DNA of 64,000 nucleotides. Origin: Mesocentrotus franciscanus (taxonomy: Eukaryota > Echinodermata > Echinoidea > Camarodonta > Strongylocentrotidae). The DNA lies in NCBI GenBank assembly GCA_037976565.1, contig CP137667.1, positions 1,872,390 through 1,936,389 on the forward strand, given 5' to 3'. Under the pieces are notes generated by a model. That model did not search any database, had not been told where the DNA came from, and worked only from the letters and a program-made list of their open reading frames with translations. This document shows positions 1 through 12,200 of this stretch, piece by piece (the stretch's first letter is position 1; each line of letters begins with the position of its first letter). The translations under genes were made by a program, and so were the position numbers.

Positions 1-293
1 AATTTTCAAATTACCTTTAATTGTACATCTAGCATTGAAGTCACTACCTTAGCACCACTATCTCTCATCTGAACAATGTTACCTAGTCCCTTTAAGCGTC
101 AAATAAGAGTCTGTGCGTGCAGAATATAGTGCCGAAGAACCGAACCGTTTAGTGTGATGTTGTTGGGAGGTCTGTCTAGCCATCAATCAAGTAGCGTATG
201 ACATGTTTGGATAAGAGCTGAGTGGGTTAGAGACCCGGGTGATTCCCCATCACTTGTACACTGAAAACAGGCCCACCCAACATGAAGCAATAC
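1..293. other. unassigned flank
   Basis: I see no exon with both splice sites and protein-like content, no clear repeat ends and no RNA gene. It lies upstream of the + strand gene and could be intron or intergenic. Confidence 0.4.
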
Positions 294-768
294 TTAAAGG
301 GGAAGTCCACCCTGATATGAAGTTGGTTTTAATAGAAGCAGACAAATGAACGGAACATGTCAGTCAAAGTTTGAGCAAATTCTTATTGAAAATAACTAAT
401 TTGTGATGTTTTTAAGTTGCGATCAATCAAACAGAAATTAACACTTACGTATCTTGCGACGTCCTCTCCAATTTACTCTGGACATACAATTCTGTTCGAT
501 ACAGCTAGGGTTATAAAGAATCATGTTTAGGTGCATGTTTGATCGAGAACAAAATTGAGGGAAAATACAATTTCTGATTTGTTGGTTGTTGTTAGTATAA
601 AGAAAATGGGAGTTGCCGAGTTTTGAGCTTGATTGATCACAATTTCTAAAATTCATACTTTCTTATTCTTAATCGGATAATGCTTAAACTTTCACTGATC
701 TGTACCACTCGCTTACCTGTTATGCCTTTGATAATGTACTTATTTTTTAGGGTGGACTTGTCCTTTAA
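294..768. mobile_element. TTAA-flanked MITE, family A
   Basis: The ends are inverted: TTAAAGGGGAAGTCCACCCT on the left, and the right end reverse-complements to TTAAAGGACAAGTCCACCCT. TTAA lies at 294-297 and 765-768. No transposase is present, so this is a non-autonomous element of a TTAA-targeting superfamily (piggyBac or Kolobok type). The right TTAA is shared with the next element, so one inserted at the other's edge. Confidence 0.75.
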
Positions 769-1294
769 AGATACTCTGTACCTTTTGCAGCCAACATCAA
801 ATTCTGTAGAACTTTGCAGGAATTATGAATATGTCATGTATGTCCTATCTGTGAAATTTAAACGTTAGCAGTGTCCTAATTAATATTCAAATTATGCAAG
901 GAAACCCGTTTACTTGCTAGACTTCGCTGTCAGACACTATTGAGTGACTGACTGGCTTTCTTTCATCTTTGGCAATAACATAAATAAAATGAGCTGTAAA
1001 GGTACTACATGAGCATTTGTCTACATCAATAACCCACTTCTTGTAATGGCCAAAATCAAACTGATTGAATCTTTGCGCAGCATAAAACGTACAACCATTC
1101 GGTACAATGGTCTGAAAAATCAGACTATTACTTACTGGCTCTATAGCTCCTAGGTCGATTCGACAACTAATAGTCGTTATTTTCCCACTTAAATACATTT
1201 TAAAGCCCCCTTTTTTTAGGGAAGTTCTAAATAAGTATTGTCTTTCAAATGTCGTTGGAATTTAACCTTTTCATTTTTTATGGCCTGCAAATGG
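765..1294 (-). mobile_element. MITE family B, copy 1 (degraded right end)
   Basis: First of six copies in the window (others at 5247, 10923, 25781, 47129 and 53171). It begins TTAAAGATACT. The right end stops in the ...GGCCTGCAAATGG portion and lacks the usual GGGACATAGTACCTTTAA terminus. It contains the family's short minus-strand ORF (917-1198), whose C-terminal part is changed by a local insertion. Confidence 0.8.
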
Positions 1295-1578
1295 AACCAT
1301 TCATTCCTAATATGTATAAGATTATAATGGTAGGAAAACTAGGAATGTCGTATGATAAGGGGTGTGTTTATGCTCAACTTTTTCTGGCCAGAATGAGGCT
1401 TTTGTTACGTGGTTAGTGCAAAACACGGTTGCGTCCTTTCTCATTTTCGTAGAATCACCGATAAACGGCAATCGTAATCGCCGATCGTAAACTCACAAAA
1501 AGGTGCGTTTAAGATCGGCGATTCTCCAAAATCAGCGATTCTGGGGAAGCATAAACGCACAATCATTTGTAAACGCGT

Positions 1579-2003
1579 TTAAGGGTGCGTTCAATCGACA
1601 CTTTTTCACCCTAGAATCACGGTTTTCAAAGACGTTTAGTTTAAAACACGGTTGCGTTCAAGCGATTTTTCGTTGGTCGTAAAAATAAACGTGTTTAAAA
1701 ACACAAACATTGAAACGCTGAAAAAGATGCGTTTTGTATCATGATTCTGCAGAATCACGGTCGCTAAAATTCACTTGAACGAACGGAGATCTCAATCATG
1801 ATTCTATGACGTCATTATCTATTATATATATTATTGCTACCAATTTCTATTCTTCCTGGGTGGGCTTGAAATGAGCGAGAATCAGCGATGATGGAAAATC
1901 GCTTGAACGATCTCCTGCAGTAAACGTGTTTTGTATCGGCGTTTTGAATTGTGATTCATGTTTGTGATTCTAGCTTCGAAAAATCGCTTGAACGCACCCT
2001 TAA
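1579..2003. mobile_element. TTAA-flanked MITE, family D (nested)
   Basis: TTAAGGGTGCGTTCAA at the left and its exact inverse TTGAACGCACCCTTAA at the right, so TTAA lies on both sides and the inverted termini are perfect. The interior is rich in AATCACGG and AAAACACGG motifs and has no ORF. Confidence 0.75.
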
Positions 2004-2041
2004 TGGGGTCAACGTAGCATTCGCAGTGCAGTTTTGCACTG

Positions 2042-2111
2042 CACTTCTCTGGCTCCTCCAGGCATTCTCTGGCTCTGAGCCAGAATCATGCCTGGAGGAG
2101 CCAGAGAAGTG
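2042..2111. repeat. long near-perfect hairpin
   Basis: A 24-bp sequence at 2042-2065 is repeated exactly in inverted orientation at 2088-2111. The intervening 22 bases are themselves mostly palindromic (CTGGCTC T GAGCCAG), so stem and loop close into one nearly continuous hairpin. A small hairpin (GCAGTGCAGTTTTGCACTGC) precedes it. Confidence 0.85.
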
Positions 2112-2205
2112 AGCATAAACAGTACACCGTGGAACTGCGATTACGATGAGCGTTTACGATGAGCGTTTCAAATCGCTCATTCTGCCTTCAAAATTAAGCA
2201 TAAAC

Positions 2206-2759
2206 GTATCCAAGGACTGCTCTTGAAATGTCTTAATATTCTAAATTCATCAAAGAACAGTTTGAACCAAACTTTGATGCAACATGTCCAGTCCCACACA
2301 TAGACCTGCCTGCATGCAGTATTTTCACTATTTTCACTGCAGTCCTATGTAATTTCAGCAAGACTTTATTACACTTATCATGATATGGAATATTTCAAAT
2401 CATCAAAATCCTCAAAATACTGAGGTATTCCCATATACTGGTTACACCACATCAACTTTTCCAATAATTTGTAGGAAAGTCATTTCAATTGCAGGCCTAT
2501 ATAGGTATAACTCAACCTTATCTGTAAAGAGAAGGGTGGATATGCTGGTAATGTGAATTGAATGTCATGATAGAATATGAAAATTAATATCACATGCAAA
2601 TGATTGTGTCCAACGCTGGTTTTTGAGAGTTTCACACCACATGTGTCTATTGTCAGATAGTCGGATATTGTCCGACTGTTCACTGGAGTAATAGTCTGAT
2701 TCAAAGATCCATTATATCTACAGTGCGGCTTTTTACTGGATTGGATTCTCAAGGAGATT
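2206..2759. other. unassigned stretch
   Basis: Unique-looking AT-rich sequence in which I find no exon, repeat ends or RNA gene. Confidence 0.35.
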
Positions 2760-3937
2760 GAGGCATTGAGCCCAAATTAATGATACGAAATACTTGGGAA
2801 AAACAGAAAGCATTTGTTTTGTTCTAACAGTAGTTCTAAAAAATCATTTGAATTCAAAGTGACACACAATAATCAAGTAATCAAGAGAAAAGAGTCTGTG
2901 AAGTATTTAGGCATTGAGTTGGCTAGCGCAATTTCATTTTCATCTTTAGTAGAATCAGTTGTAAAAAAAGCAAATTCTCGTCTGAAATTTTTGTACAGAT
3001 ATCAAAGTTGTATGGATTTAAAAGCAAGACGTACACTCTGTTTTGCTCTTATTCAATGTTTATTTGACTATGCTAACCCTGCATGGTATAGTAACATAAA
3101 CAAGTCAGATCAAAAGAAGTTGAAGATTATACAGAACAAAATGGTGAGATTTATCAACTGTTCTGGTCCAAGAACTCATGTTGGCTACTGCGAACTTTCT
3201 AAAGCTGGTTTTCTTGAAGTCGACCAAAGATCAAAACAACTCGTATTGCATCACGTGCATAAAATTTATCATACTAGGTCGAATCATTATATTCGATCCA
3301 ACTTCGATCTTGTTACTGACGTTCATGATTATAATACATGAAATAGCCGATTCAACTTTAACTTACCAGAAAGAGTAAGTAGTATTGGAAATTCGTTTTA
3401 TTACAATGCCATAAAACATTGGAATTCCCTTCCCAATGGTGTAAAGGAAATAGAAAACTATGCTCATTTTAAGAGAAAATTAGAGGAATACCTAATACTT
3501 GAGAGTCAGAGAAGAGAAGTGAATGACATGTCATATGATTGAAATTTGTATTCTTCTGCCGGTTCATACTTTTTATTTGTATATACTTATGTTTTTGTAC
3601 GTTATAGAAATTCTACAAATTCATCACTATTTTCCTCTTCTTCCTCCTCCTCTTTTTCTTCTTCTCCTTCTTCTTTTTCTTCTTGTACTTTTTATCATTT
3701 CTATCATCAGTTTAATGTTGTTATTATTATTATCTTTAATAAGTAATTCTTTTTATGGTTCTTATCTGTCTGTAAATATTACTATTTAACTTATTAATTT
3801 TGTACATGTCTGTAGGGGACCCCACTGGAAATAAGCTCTCGAGCTTTCGTGGGTTAGCCTGTTCAAGCTGACTTTTTTCGATCTGTTATTATTGTATATG
3901 TTGGAAGCTTGTCGAATAAAAATCAATCAATCAATCA
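2760..3937 (+). pseudogene. CR1/L2-type LINE 3' end (reverse transcriptase remnant)
   Basis: A broken reading frame (2814-3542) matches the C-terminal part of a CR1/L2/jockey-like reverse transcriptase: VKYLGIELA, LKFLYRYQSC, FDYANPAWY, QNKMVRFI, then after an in-frame TGA at 3339-3341, KHWNSLPNGVKEI. A frameshift lies just before 2814. The 3' UTR holds a stem-loop around 3815-3865 (CCCAC...AAGCTC/GAGCTT...GTGGG), and the copy ends in an (ATCA)n-like tail at 3917-3937. It is 5' truncated, as LINE copies usually are. Confidence 0.88.
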
Positions 3938-5246
3938 CAATACAATACAAACAAATTAACATTTAAAAGATAATCCACCTTGTCCTGAACCCACGTTTAA
4001 AACAAAACACAATTGCAAAGACTTAATTTCCATAAATCAACACAAGGGCAATTTCCATATCCTGTTGCATATCCCATCTTACTGAAGTTCCGATTACGTA
4101 ATATGTCATTGTCATATTCATACATTTAAATAGTTGATTAACAAACCCTGCCATTAAAATAATTACTTTAGGATGATTATTCGGAATTAATTGCTGCTCG
4201 TCTTCAACAAACTTTGTGGTCATCTACAACAGAAGAGTTTATGTACTTAGCAAAAGGTAGTTATTAGTCTGTTTTACCATTACAAAAGTAGACACGCCCC
4301 CCCCACCCTTCAAATCCAGTAGTGGTCCGAGAAACGATTGACCTAGAGGCTTACAGGGGACCAGAGGGGTGAAGGTTACGAGTGAGCGCTAACTAGATCC
4401 ATGTGGATGTGATTATCAACCATACCTGCTGTGATGAGCGATGGGTATTCACTGAGTGATTGCTTATCATGGCCTCTTAACTGACGGGGAAGAAAACAGG
4501 AGACAGGATAATAGCTTAGAACTTTAGAAGAAGTTCGATCGAACTTTAAACTTCAAAGAATTGTCATTAAGTTGAAAAGCACATGTTGTCAGAAAGTACA
4601 AACGGTGAGAGTTGTATGCGGAGTATGTGTTTACATTTCTTTAGATGTAATACTCCTTCATGCTAGGCTATGTAGGCTTCATAAACTGAGATGGAGCTAA
4701 ACAAGGGCACAATTGGCCGTGTTGATGCCTTCTCTATTTGGGTAGGGTTCAAGATATTTTCCGATGACATTATGTTCGTGTGATATCAAGATGATGCAGC
4801 AGTATATTACATTCTTTAAAGACCCTATCCGATGAAAATACAACTTTTTTATCAATGGAAAGCTGAATGAACATAGAATACAAATATAAAGTAATTCAAA
4901 ATATTTTCCCTTTCAGTATTGCACAAAAGCGAATTAAAGCTTTTTCCGCACCTCTCCAAATTACAGGTCAACAGGGGACAAATTTGCCGCAGTTACAGTG
5001 ACGACACCATATGTGCTCGCCTATATAGCTGAGGCGATGAGCCGTGCTTAATTAATGCAAAGTCATTGTGAATATGCATACTCCACATACGGTGATATCG
5101 TCAATTCGATAGCTAGTTTTTAGGTCAACAACTCCCGATTTTCACAGCTTTAGATTTCGAGTTTTCAGAGAGCTGCTACTCGTCTGACAGGCACTAAAGT
5201 ACTATATAATTGGTATTGTTGTAATCTATGGGTTGTCAGCTTTCCT
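3938..5246. other. unassigned stretch upstream of the FZ gene exons
   Basis: I searched for a first exon or signal-peptide exon for the downstream gene and found none that I can support. AT-rich, with no recognised repeat. Confidence 0.35.
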
Positions 5247-5704
5247 TTAAAGATACTATGTCCCGTTAGCAGTGTCCTATATTCAAATTATGCAAGGAAA
5301 CCCGTTTACTTGCTACACCTCATTGTTAGACACTATCGAGTGACTGACTGGCCTTTTTTCATCTTTGGTAATAACATACATAAAATGAGCTGTAAAGGGT
5401 ACATGAGCATTTGTCTACATCAATAACCCACTTCGTGTAATGGCCAAAATTATACTGATTGAATCTTTGCGCAGCATAAAACGTACGACCATTTGGTACA
5501 ATGGTCTGAAAAATCAGACTATTACTTACTGGCTCTATAGCTCCTAAGTCGATTCGACAACTAATAGTCGTTATTTTCCCACTTAAAGACATTTTCAAGC
5601 CCCCTTTTTTTAAAGGGAAGTTCTAAATTAGTATTGTCTTTCAAATGCCGTTGGAATTTAACCTTTTCATTTTTTGGCCTGCAAATGGGACAAAGTACCT
5701 TTAA
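5247..5704 (-). mobile_element. MITE family B, copy 2 (internal deletion)
   Basis: TTAA on both sides (5247-5250, 5701-5704). The left terminus TTAAAGATACTATGTCCCGTTAGCAG jumps directly to sequence that lies ~90 bp further in other copies, so a left internal segment is missing. The minus-strand 79-codon ORF is intact (5359-5598). Confidence 0.85.
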
Positions 5705-6207
5705 TATATAATTCATCTATTTAATTTTTCACTTCGGACAGGGTCTTTAATTTGATAACAACGTTCAACGGAGGCTAAAATATGCAAAGTCACACGCCTA
5801 TAACTGCCATTTTATAGATATCTGCGAGACGTGATGTTGGAATGCACTTATACGTATTTGAAGGAAGATGATAGGGGCCAATTCGTTCCTCTTGAGTCTT
5901 GTCACATATTTGCTCTCCCTACAATGAAAAATAAATAATAATGTAATCAATTTATCTAATAAATGGAAGATTCCTCTTGGAAACGCTCGAAATAATACCC
6001 CAAAAAAACAAAAACAAAAACAAAAACAAACAAACAAAACAAAAGAAGAAGAAGAAAGCTTTGATGTTTTGCCTGTCCTGCATGACGCCAGGGTCTCTAG
6101 ATACGCCACTGACCGTGTTTTTCGTTCAATACTCGTATAATTTATGATGCACGTGGGAGCAATTGAATGTTACCTTCAAATGAATCACTTTTGTTGTTTC
6201 TTTATAG
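5705..6207. other. unassigned, with A-rich run
   Basis: Contains an (AAAAAC)n-like run at about 6001-6050. The segment ACGCCACTG near 6101-6111 resembles a decayed transposon end. No exon is seen before the acceptor at 6206-6207. Confidence 0.3.
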
Positions 6208-6255
6208 TTGTTACTGGACAACCTCCACTGCAGAACTCATCTTCAGTTGTTTTAG
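6208..6255 (+). CDS. FZ gene exon 1 (of those seen): short linker
   Basis: A 48-nt exon between TTTATAG and GTAAGC, phase 1 on both sides, encoding [16 protein letters not shown]. It joins the next exon as ...[10 protein letters not shown]. As a 48-nt symmetric exon it could be skipped without frame change. The upstream exon is not identified. Confidence 0.7.
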   Translation: MLLDNLHCRTHLQLF

Positions 6256-9200
6256 GTAAGCGTTATTTACATTCAGCAATAATGTTTCCATTATAAAGGA
6301 TGAAGCTTTTTAATTCAGCTCTATTTTTTTCCTTCTCAATAGCAATGAACGGTTTGTCATTAATTAAACAGATTTCGAGCACTTTCCGTAAAGTGTAAAG
6401 GGGTAACGAATCACTAGAAATCAAATTGAATCATGTCGGATCCATTGATATTGGCTCAAATCAAATCAAATCAAATCAAATCGAGTCAATTTATTTCGAA
6501 TCGGATCACTTCTATTCGAATTGAGTCGAATTTTATTAAATTGGATCGAACCGACTAAAATATAATCAAATTGAAACAAGGCTTGCATATATCGAGTCAA
6601 ATAGCCTATATATTATAATCAGATCGAATGAAATGGAATTGAATAAAATCGAGTCAAATTAAAGTAAAAATTAATTTAAATTAGGCATGCATGACTTGGT
6701 GTACCTATTCTTTCAGTATGAAGTGTCTTCATTCATTATTTCAAATTTTCCATCGTCAAACTGTAATAACTGATTTATTTGTGTAGGTGGTCGGAGTACA
6801 TGTGAACCTCTGACTATGCCGCTGTGCCTGCAGAATGGAGTCCAATACACAGAAACTATTTTTCCTAACCTAGCTGGTATGATGACACAACAAGATGCTA
6901 TAGTTGCTTCTGAGGTGAGTCCTCTTTCGGAAAATACTGGAATTTCCCTTATTCTAATGTTCACTGGCGTAGCGTCACTAAGGTGGGGCAGAAGGCAGAG
7001 GGGGAGGGGGGAGGGAGCCTCGTGGCAATGGTCATATTCGTTTAATAGACCATTTCGTAATGTAATCAAATTTAATGCATAAATATGTGTTAAGTGCCAT
7101 GTTACAAATTATAATATTCACCTGTTATGAATAATTGTATTTCAATTCAATTCAATTCAATTCAAAATATTTAATTTCTCATGCAAAACATAATACAACG
7201 AATAAGTATATTACACAAATATACAATGAAACGACAAATATAATAGTAATAGCACGAAGAAAGAGGAACTAACTAGAAGCAAAGCTTGTTGAAGTATTAG
7301 TTCCTCAGAGGTTAGAATGCGAATACCATACATTAATTGTTGTTAGGTAAGACAAACACCATGTCTTGTCCTACGTAATAACACGGAATGTATGCAATTC
7401 GCATTCCGCCTATTGAAATAAAATTATGTGTAACAGGTGAATGGAATAATTTGTAACTAGGCATTTAAAGAGAAGGTTGAGTTCTGGGAAGGTGAAAAAT
7501 AATTTGCGAGCGTTATTGTATTGTGCAAGTGTGGAAGAACATCAGAGAAAAATTGTTCCCTGAAAAGCATGGCTCTTCAAATGCCTTAATATTCTAAATA
7601 TGGCATGTAATCGGATTTTATGCCACATGTTCGTGTAGTCCCATATATATCTTTCTGTGTACAGTGATTGTAACATTACCAAGAGTGAGCCAAATTTCTT
7701 ATCATTTTGATGATTCCAGAACCTTGCAGTACACACCAATATTTATATGCTAGATAATCAACCTTTTTCTGATCGATTCCACAACGTTTCGTTCACATTG
7801 CAATCGCATGACCATGAACTCAACTTTATTTTTAACGAAGATTTGTGCATTAAATGTTATTACATTATGAAAATGGTCTATACCGAATTAGCATTGCCAT
7901 CCATACAGGGTTTGGTGTAGTAGGGTCCAATCACTTTCTTTTCTTGTCCATCAATATGTTTCCTTCAATATGTTTAAAGAGAAGGTTGAGTTCTGGGGAG
8001 AGGTAAAGAATAATTTGTGAGCGTTTTATTGTTATCATGCAAGTGTGGAATAACATAAGAGAAAAAATGATCCCTAAAAGCATGGCTCTTCAAATGCCTT
8101 CATATTCTAAATATGACTTGTAACAGGTTAAAAATGAGGATCCGTTTTTATGCCACATGTTTCTGTAGTCCGATATACATCTTTATGTGTACATTGATTG
8201 TAACATTACCAAGACTGAGCCAAATGTGTTATCATGTTGATGATTCTAGAACCTTGCAGTACACACCAGTACTTATATGCTTTATGATCATTTTTTTCTG
8301 ATCGATTCCATACCGTTTCTTTCACAATGCAATCGCATGACCAGAACTCAACTTTATCTTTAACGCAGATGATTAACAAAGTACTTCCTGACCTAAATGT
8401 AAAATTGGGGATCACGTCTCGTTAAATAATGTGACCATGCATTGGCCCTATTAAAATCATGCAAGAAGTTATAATTAATGTTGTTTAGCCCCCAACGCTA
8501 GTACTTTCCTCCACCGTAAAATCAATGTTTGGACCGAATGTTAATGGCCTCATATGGAGTTTCAAAATGCGCCCTGCTGCCGCCCCAGATGTGATACAAA
8601 CACTCTCCCACCATAACAGGTGCTACATTACATTGACAATTAGATTTCCGTCCTGGTTGTGTTCCTGTTCTTGCAATTACAGGGTTCTTTGGCAATGAAA
8701 AGTTTTGTTTAATTCATTTCCGGAATTTAACAGCACTACTACAAAAGCTGCTGTATTTTCTACAAACAGTCTGAAGTCAATGAATACCCATGTTGAAAAG
8801 GAACAAATTTCAGTTTTTCTTGATGTTAAAAATTACAATACGGAAACTGCAAATTGATATCAAATGGACAAAGTTGCAATGTTTAATATTCTCTAGAGAT
8901 TTTCTCCTGTGTAAATTACTTTTATTCATTTAAAAGGATTTTTTCGTAAACGGGGAAGGAAAATGTGCACCCCCCCAAAAAAAAAATGTATTCTTTAAAA
9001 GTCCCTCGTCAAAATGACTCTTTTCATCCTGTGCTGATAATTTTTTGTTTGCCTAGCCTAGGCCAGTAAGATGTTTTTAGGTTTACCCCCCATCCTCCTA
9101 TACCAAAACCTTAATTCTTGATTTAAATATCATTTCATTATTTTCCTTTTAGAGTTTGGCCCCATTGGTGGCACTAGGATGTGGTCCCATAGCAGACTTT

Positions 9201-12200
9201 GTGTGTACGTTATTCGCTCCTCCATGCCTGGAGGTAGGCGATGTATCCGTACCAGTTCCTCCATGTAGACATGTCTGCGAGGAAGCTCGAGATGCTTGTA
9301 TGCCCATCTTCCAATCCGTCGGCATGCCATGGCCAGATCAGTTTGAATGCTCAAGGTTTCCTGCCATAGCAACAAATGGACCAGCTCGGTGTGCAGAACC
9401 TGAAATGAGTTAGTTATAATTTCATTTCATTCTTTGTTTTCAAGTAGGATATACTTTTCTTTCTCACCATCGCCGGCTCATAAACCGTCAAACTTTTAAA
9501 TGCTGTTGATATTTGTCCAGAATAAGATGTCTCAGACAAAAAATATGATTTTTGTCAAGAGGTCGTAAAAGGAAAAAAAAGGCGTTTCATTCGGATGAAG
9601 ACTAATAGTTTTCTCCTCGTACAAGTTGGTAGCCTGTATCGGACCGTTCATTCATTACACTCATCTTGTCACTTTTCATCAGGAATGTTAGGGATTGAAG
9701 AAGGGTATCATTTTTTTTTACATGAGCAATAGTTGATAATAAAAAAGGTGCATTTGTATGGCGCCGCCTATATCTATAACTTCTATTTCGAAGAGCTTGT
9801 GACAGCCATATTGTTGTATCAATCATTTCTCATGATGGATAATATTTCAAGTTAGATTTGAGACTCCCCTAAGGGTATCGTCTCACATTCACTGACAATT
9901 TGTTCCACAGAAAGGGTACCGCAGCCGGAAAAAAGAAAACATTCAAACTCTTCGCCATTATTTCACGTGTACAAATGATACCTTTGCTTGTAGGGGTACT
10001 AGACGCATTGAACGAGGTTAAAGAGGTAGAGGAACAGCAGGAACCTGAACTCTGTTATGACGTCACGGTACCAGAATGTCGTCAGATGGGATTCACTCAT
10101 ACAACGTTCCCAACATCTTCGGTCATACTACACCCGAGCAGATGGCTCAAGATATGACGTCACTAACTGGACTTATCCTATCAGGATGCTCAGACGATCT
10201 TCTGCCTCTCATCTGTGGAGCTTACCTACCCAAATGTGACCCTGAGACTGGTGACGTCATCACACCTTGTAAAGAGACTTGTAGACGGATCGCAAAGGAT
10301 TGTAAAGATGCGATGAAAGAGCTGTCTATTGGACGATTAGATCTGTTCATGTGCACTAAACATTATCCATCCAAGAAAAAGGCCGGTGACATAAAATGTG
10401 TAGAGGGTAAGTAGAGCGGCGATGCCTTAAAACTTTCCGAAACTACTAAGCGACGTTTCTCACCCGTATTATAAAATAATCCGCTTTGTCAGACAGTTTA
10501 GAGTCTTGCAAATTTACATTATCCAAAGTTGGAAATTACTACTATCTCAATTCTCAGTTAAGGCACACGGTTTCATGTTTTTCTTGAAAGTAGGCTTTTC
10601 AAGTTTGTCTTATCCACAGTTTCCGGTTTTCATGAATATTCATTCCGGCGTCTGAATCGTCATGCCCTGTCAGTCTCGGATTGCTTATGAGCCTACTTTA
10701 CTTTTAGCCGTCATGTTCAACACCAAATACATGTATACCAATATGACAATGTGTATAAACGAGGGCCCTATCGTATCAAGATTGGCGATTGGTCCGGATA
10801 GGCAAGTCCTCCATTCTATCCCAAACTTGCAAACTCTTATCTTTTAGTACAGAGTTTCGATTGATATGCGATCATTTTAGTCAATTGTAACTGTTTGTAA
10901 GACAGGGTCCGGGTATAGATTGTTAAAGATACTATGTCCCTTTTGCAGCCAACATCAAATTCTGTAGAACTTTGCATGAATTATGAATATGTCATGTATG
11001 TCCTACCCGTGAAATTTAAACGTTAGCAGTGTCCTAATATTCAAATTATGCAAGGAAACCCGTCTACTTGCTAGACTTCACTGTCAGACACCATTGAGTG
11101 ACTTACTGGCTTTTGTTCATCTTTGGTAATAACATACATAAAATGAGCTGTAAAGGGTACATGAGCATTTTTCTACATCAATAACCCACTTCTTGTACTG
11201 GCTAAAATTAAACTGATTGAATCTTTGCGCAGCATAAAACGTACGACCCTTTGGTACAATGGTCTGAAAAATCAGACTATTACTTATTGGCTCTATAGCT
11301 CCTAAGTCGATTCGACAACTAATAGTCGTTATTTTCCCACTTAAAGACATTTTCAAGCCCCCCTTTTTTAGGGAAGTTCTAAATTAGTATTGTCTTTCAA
11401 ATGCTGTTGGAATTTAACCTTTTCATTTGTTTGGCCTGCAAATGGGACATAGTACCTTCTGATCATGGAATTTCATGCTTTTTCCTTATTTCTTGTGATT
11501 GAGATAATCTATTCCCCTGAAAACAAGATATAGAATGCAGAATGATATTCTACTTCACATTTTATGAAATCGGATATTGAACACAAATGAATACAAAGAA
11601 AATGAAAGAATTGTGAAATTCCATGTTCAGAAGGCATGGAGAGTTGTCGGCAAATGACGCCATCAAATTAAATATCGCCCTCTGGTGACAAGTTATTTCT
11701 TTAGCTTTAACTTCCTTATACCTTGCCTGATTTTGTTCAATTTTTCACTAATCTTATTCAAATCGTTTAAACTTTACAATAAAGGTAACTTAGGATGAAG
11801 GTTTTGGTTCCCTTTAAGGAATGAAATGAATGCATTGATTGTATTTCAGATGTGCGTGCACCTGCTGTCCCAGTTATAATGAACATCTCCAGACCTGCTG
11901 TATCTCAGGCACAGATCTTCTTTCAACAACCTGACATCCCTAACGTTAGCTTCAACGGTCTCGAGATCACATTCTTCAACTCCGCGGGCGATGATGAGGG
12001 CACTGTGGTCGTTGATACGGAGGACGAAGCTACCATCGATCTCATGACGCAGTCCCAGTATACCTTGTTGGTGCGTGCCGTCAATGATTGGGGAGCTAGC
12101 GCATACGTGGATGCCACAGTACCTGAATATGTTCAGCGCGCTGGTAAGTACCAATGCGCTCATGTCTGGCACATTGCTACTCCTGGCGCTCCATTTTTAT

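Larger units (their letters stand above)
1366..2205. mobile_element. foldback/MITE-like element carrying a nested TTAA MITE
   Basis: The left end GTTTATGCTCAA... matches in inverted form the right end ...TTAAGCATAAAC, and the similarity continues inward to CAGAATGAG / CTCATTCTG. There is no coding capacity. A second element (1579-2003) sits inside, and a strong hairpin lies in its right part. The outer boundaries are inferred from the inverted ends only. Confidence 0.55.
7042..7884. mobile_element. foldback element (family F) with two nested insertions
   Basis: The left end ATAGACCATTTCGTAATGTAA is inverted at the right end (TTACATTATGAAAATGGTCTAT). The arms resemble the palindromic element at 17.5 kb (ATTTAATGCAT..., ATTCACCTG...). 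The loop holds a reverse-oriented LINE tail (from 7141), and the right arm is split by a family C MITE (7465-7835). Confidence 0.6.

Noticed and set aside
11846..12172. Minus-strand open frame opposite the FN3 exon
   Set aside because: Shadow of the real FN3 exon, which has correct splice sites, phase and domain content on the + strand.
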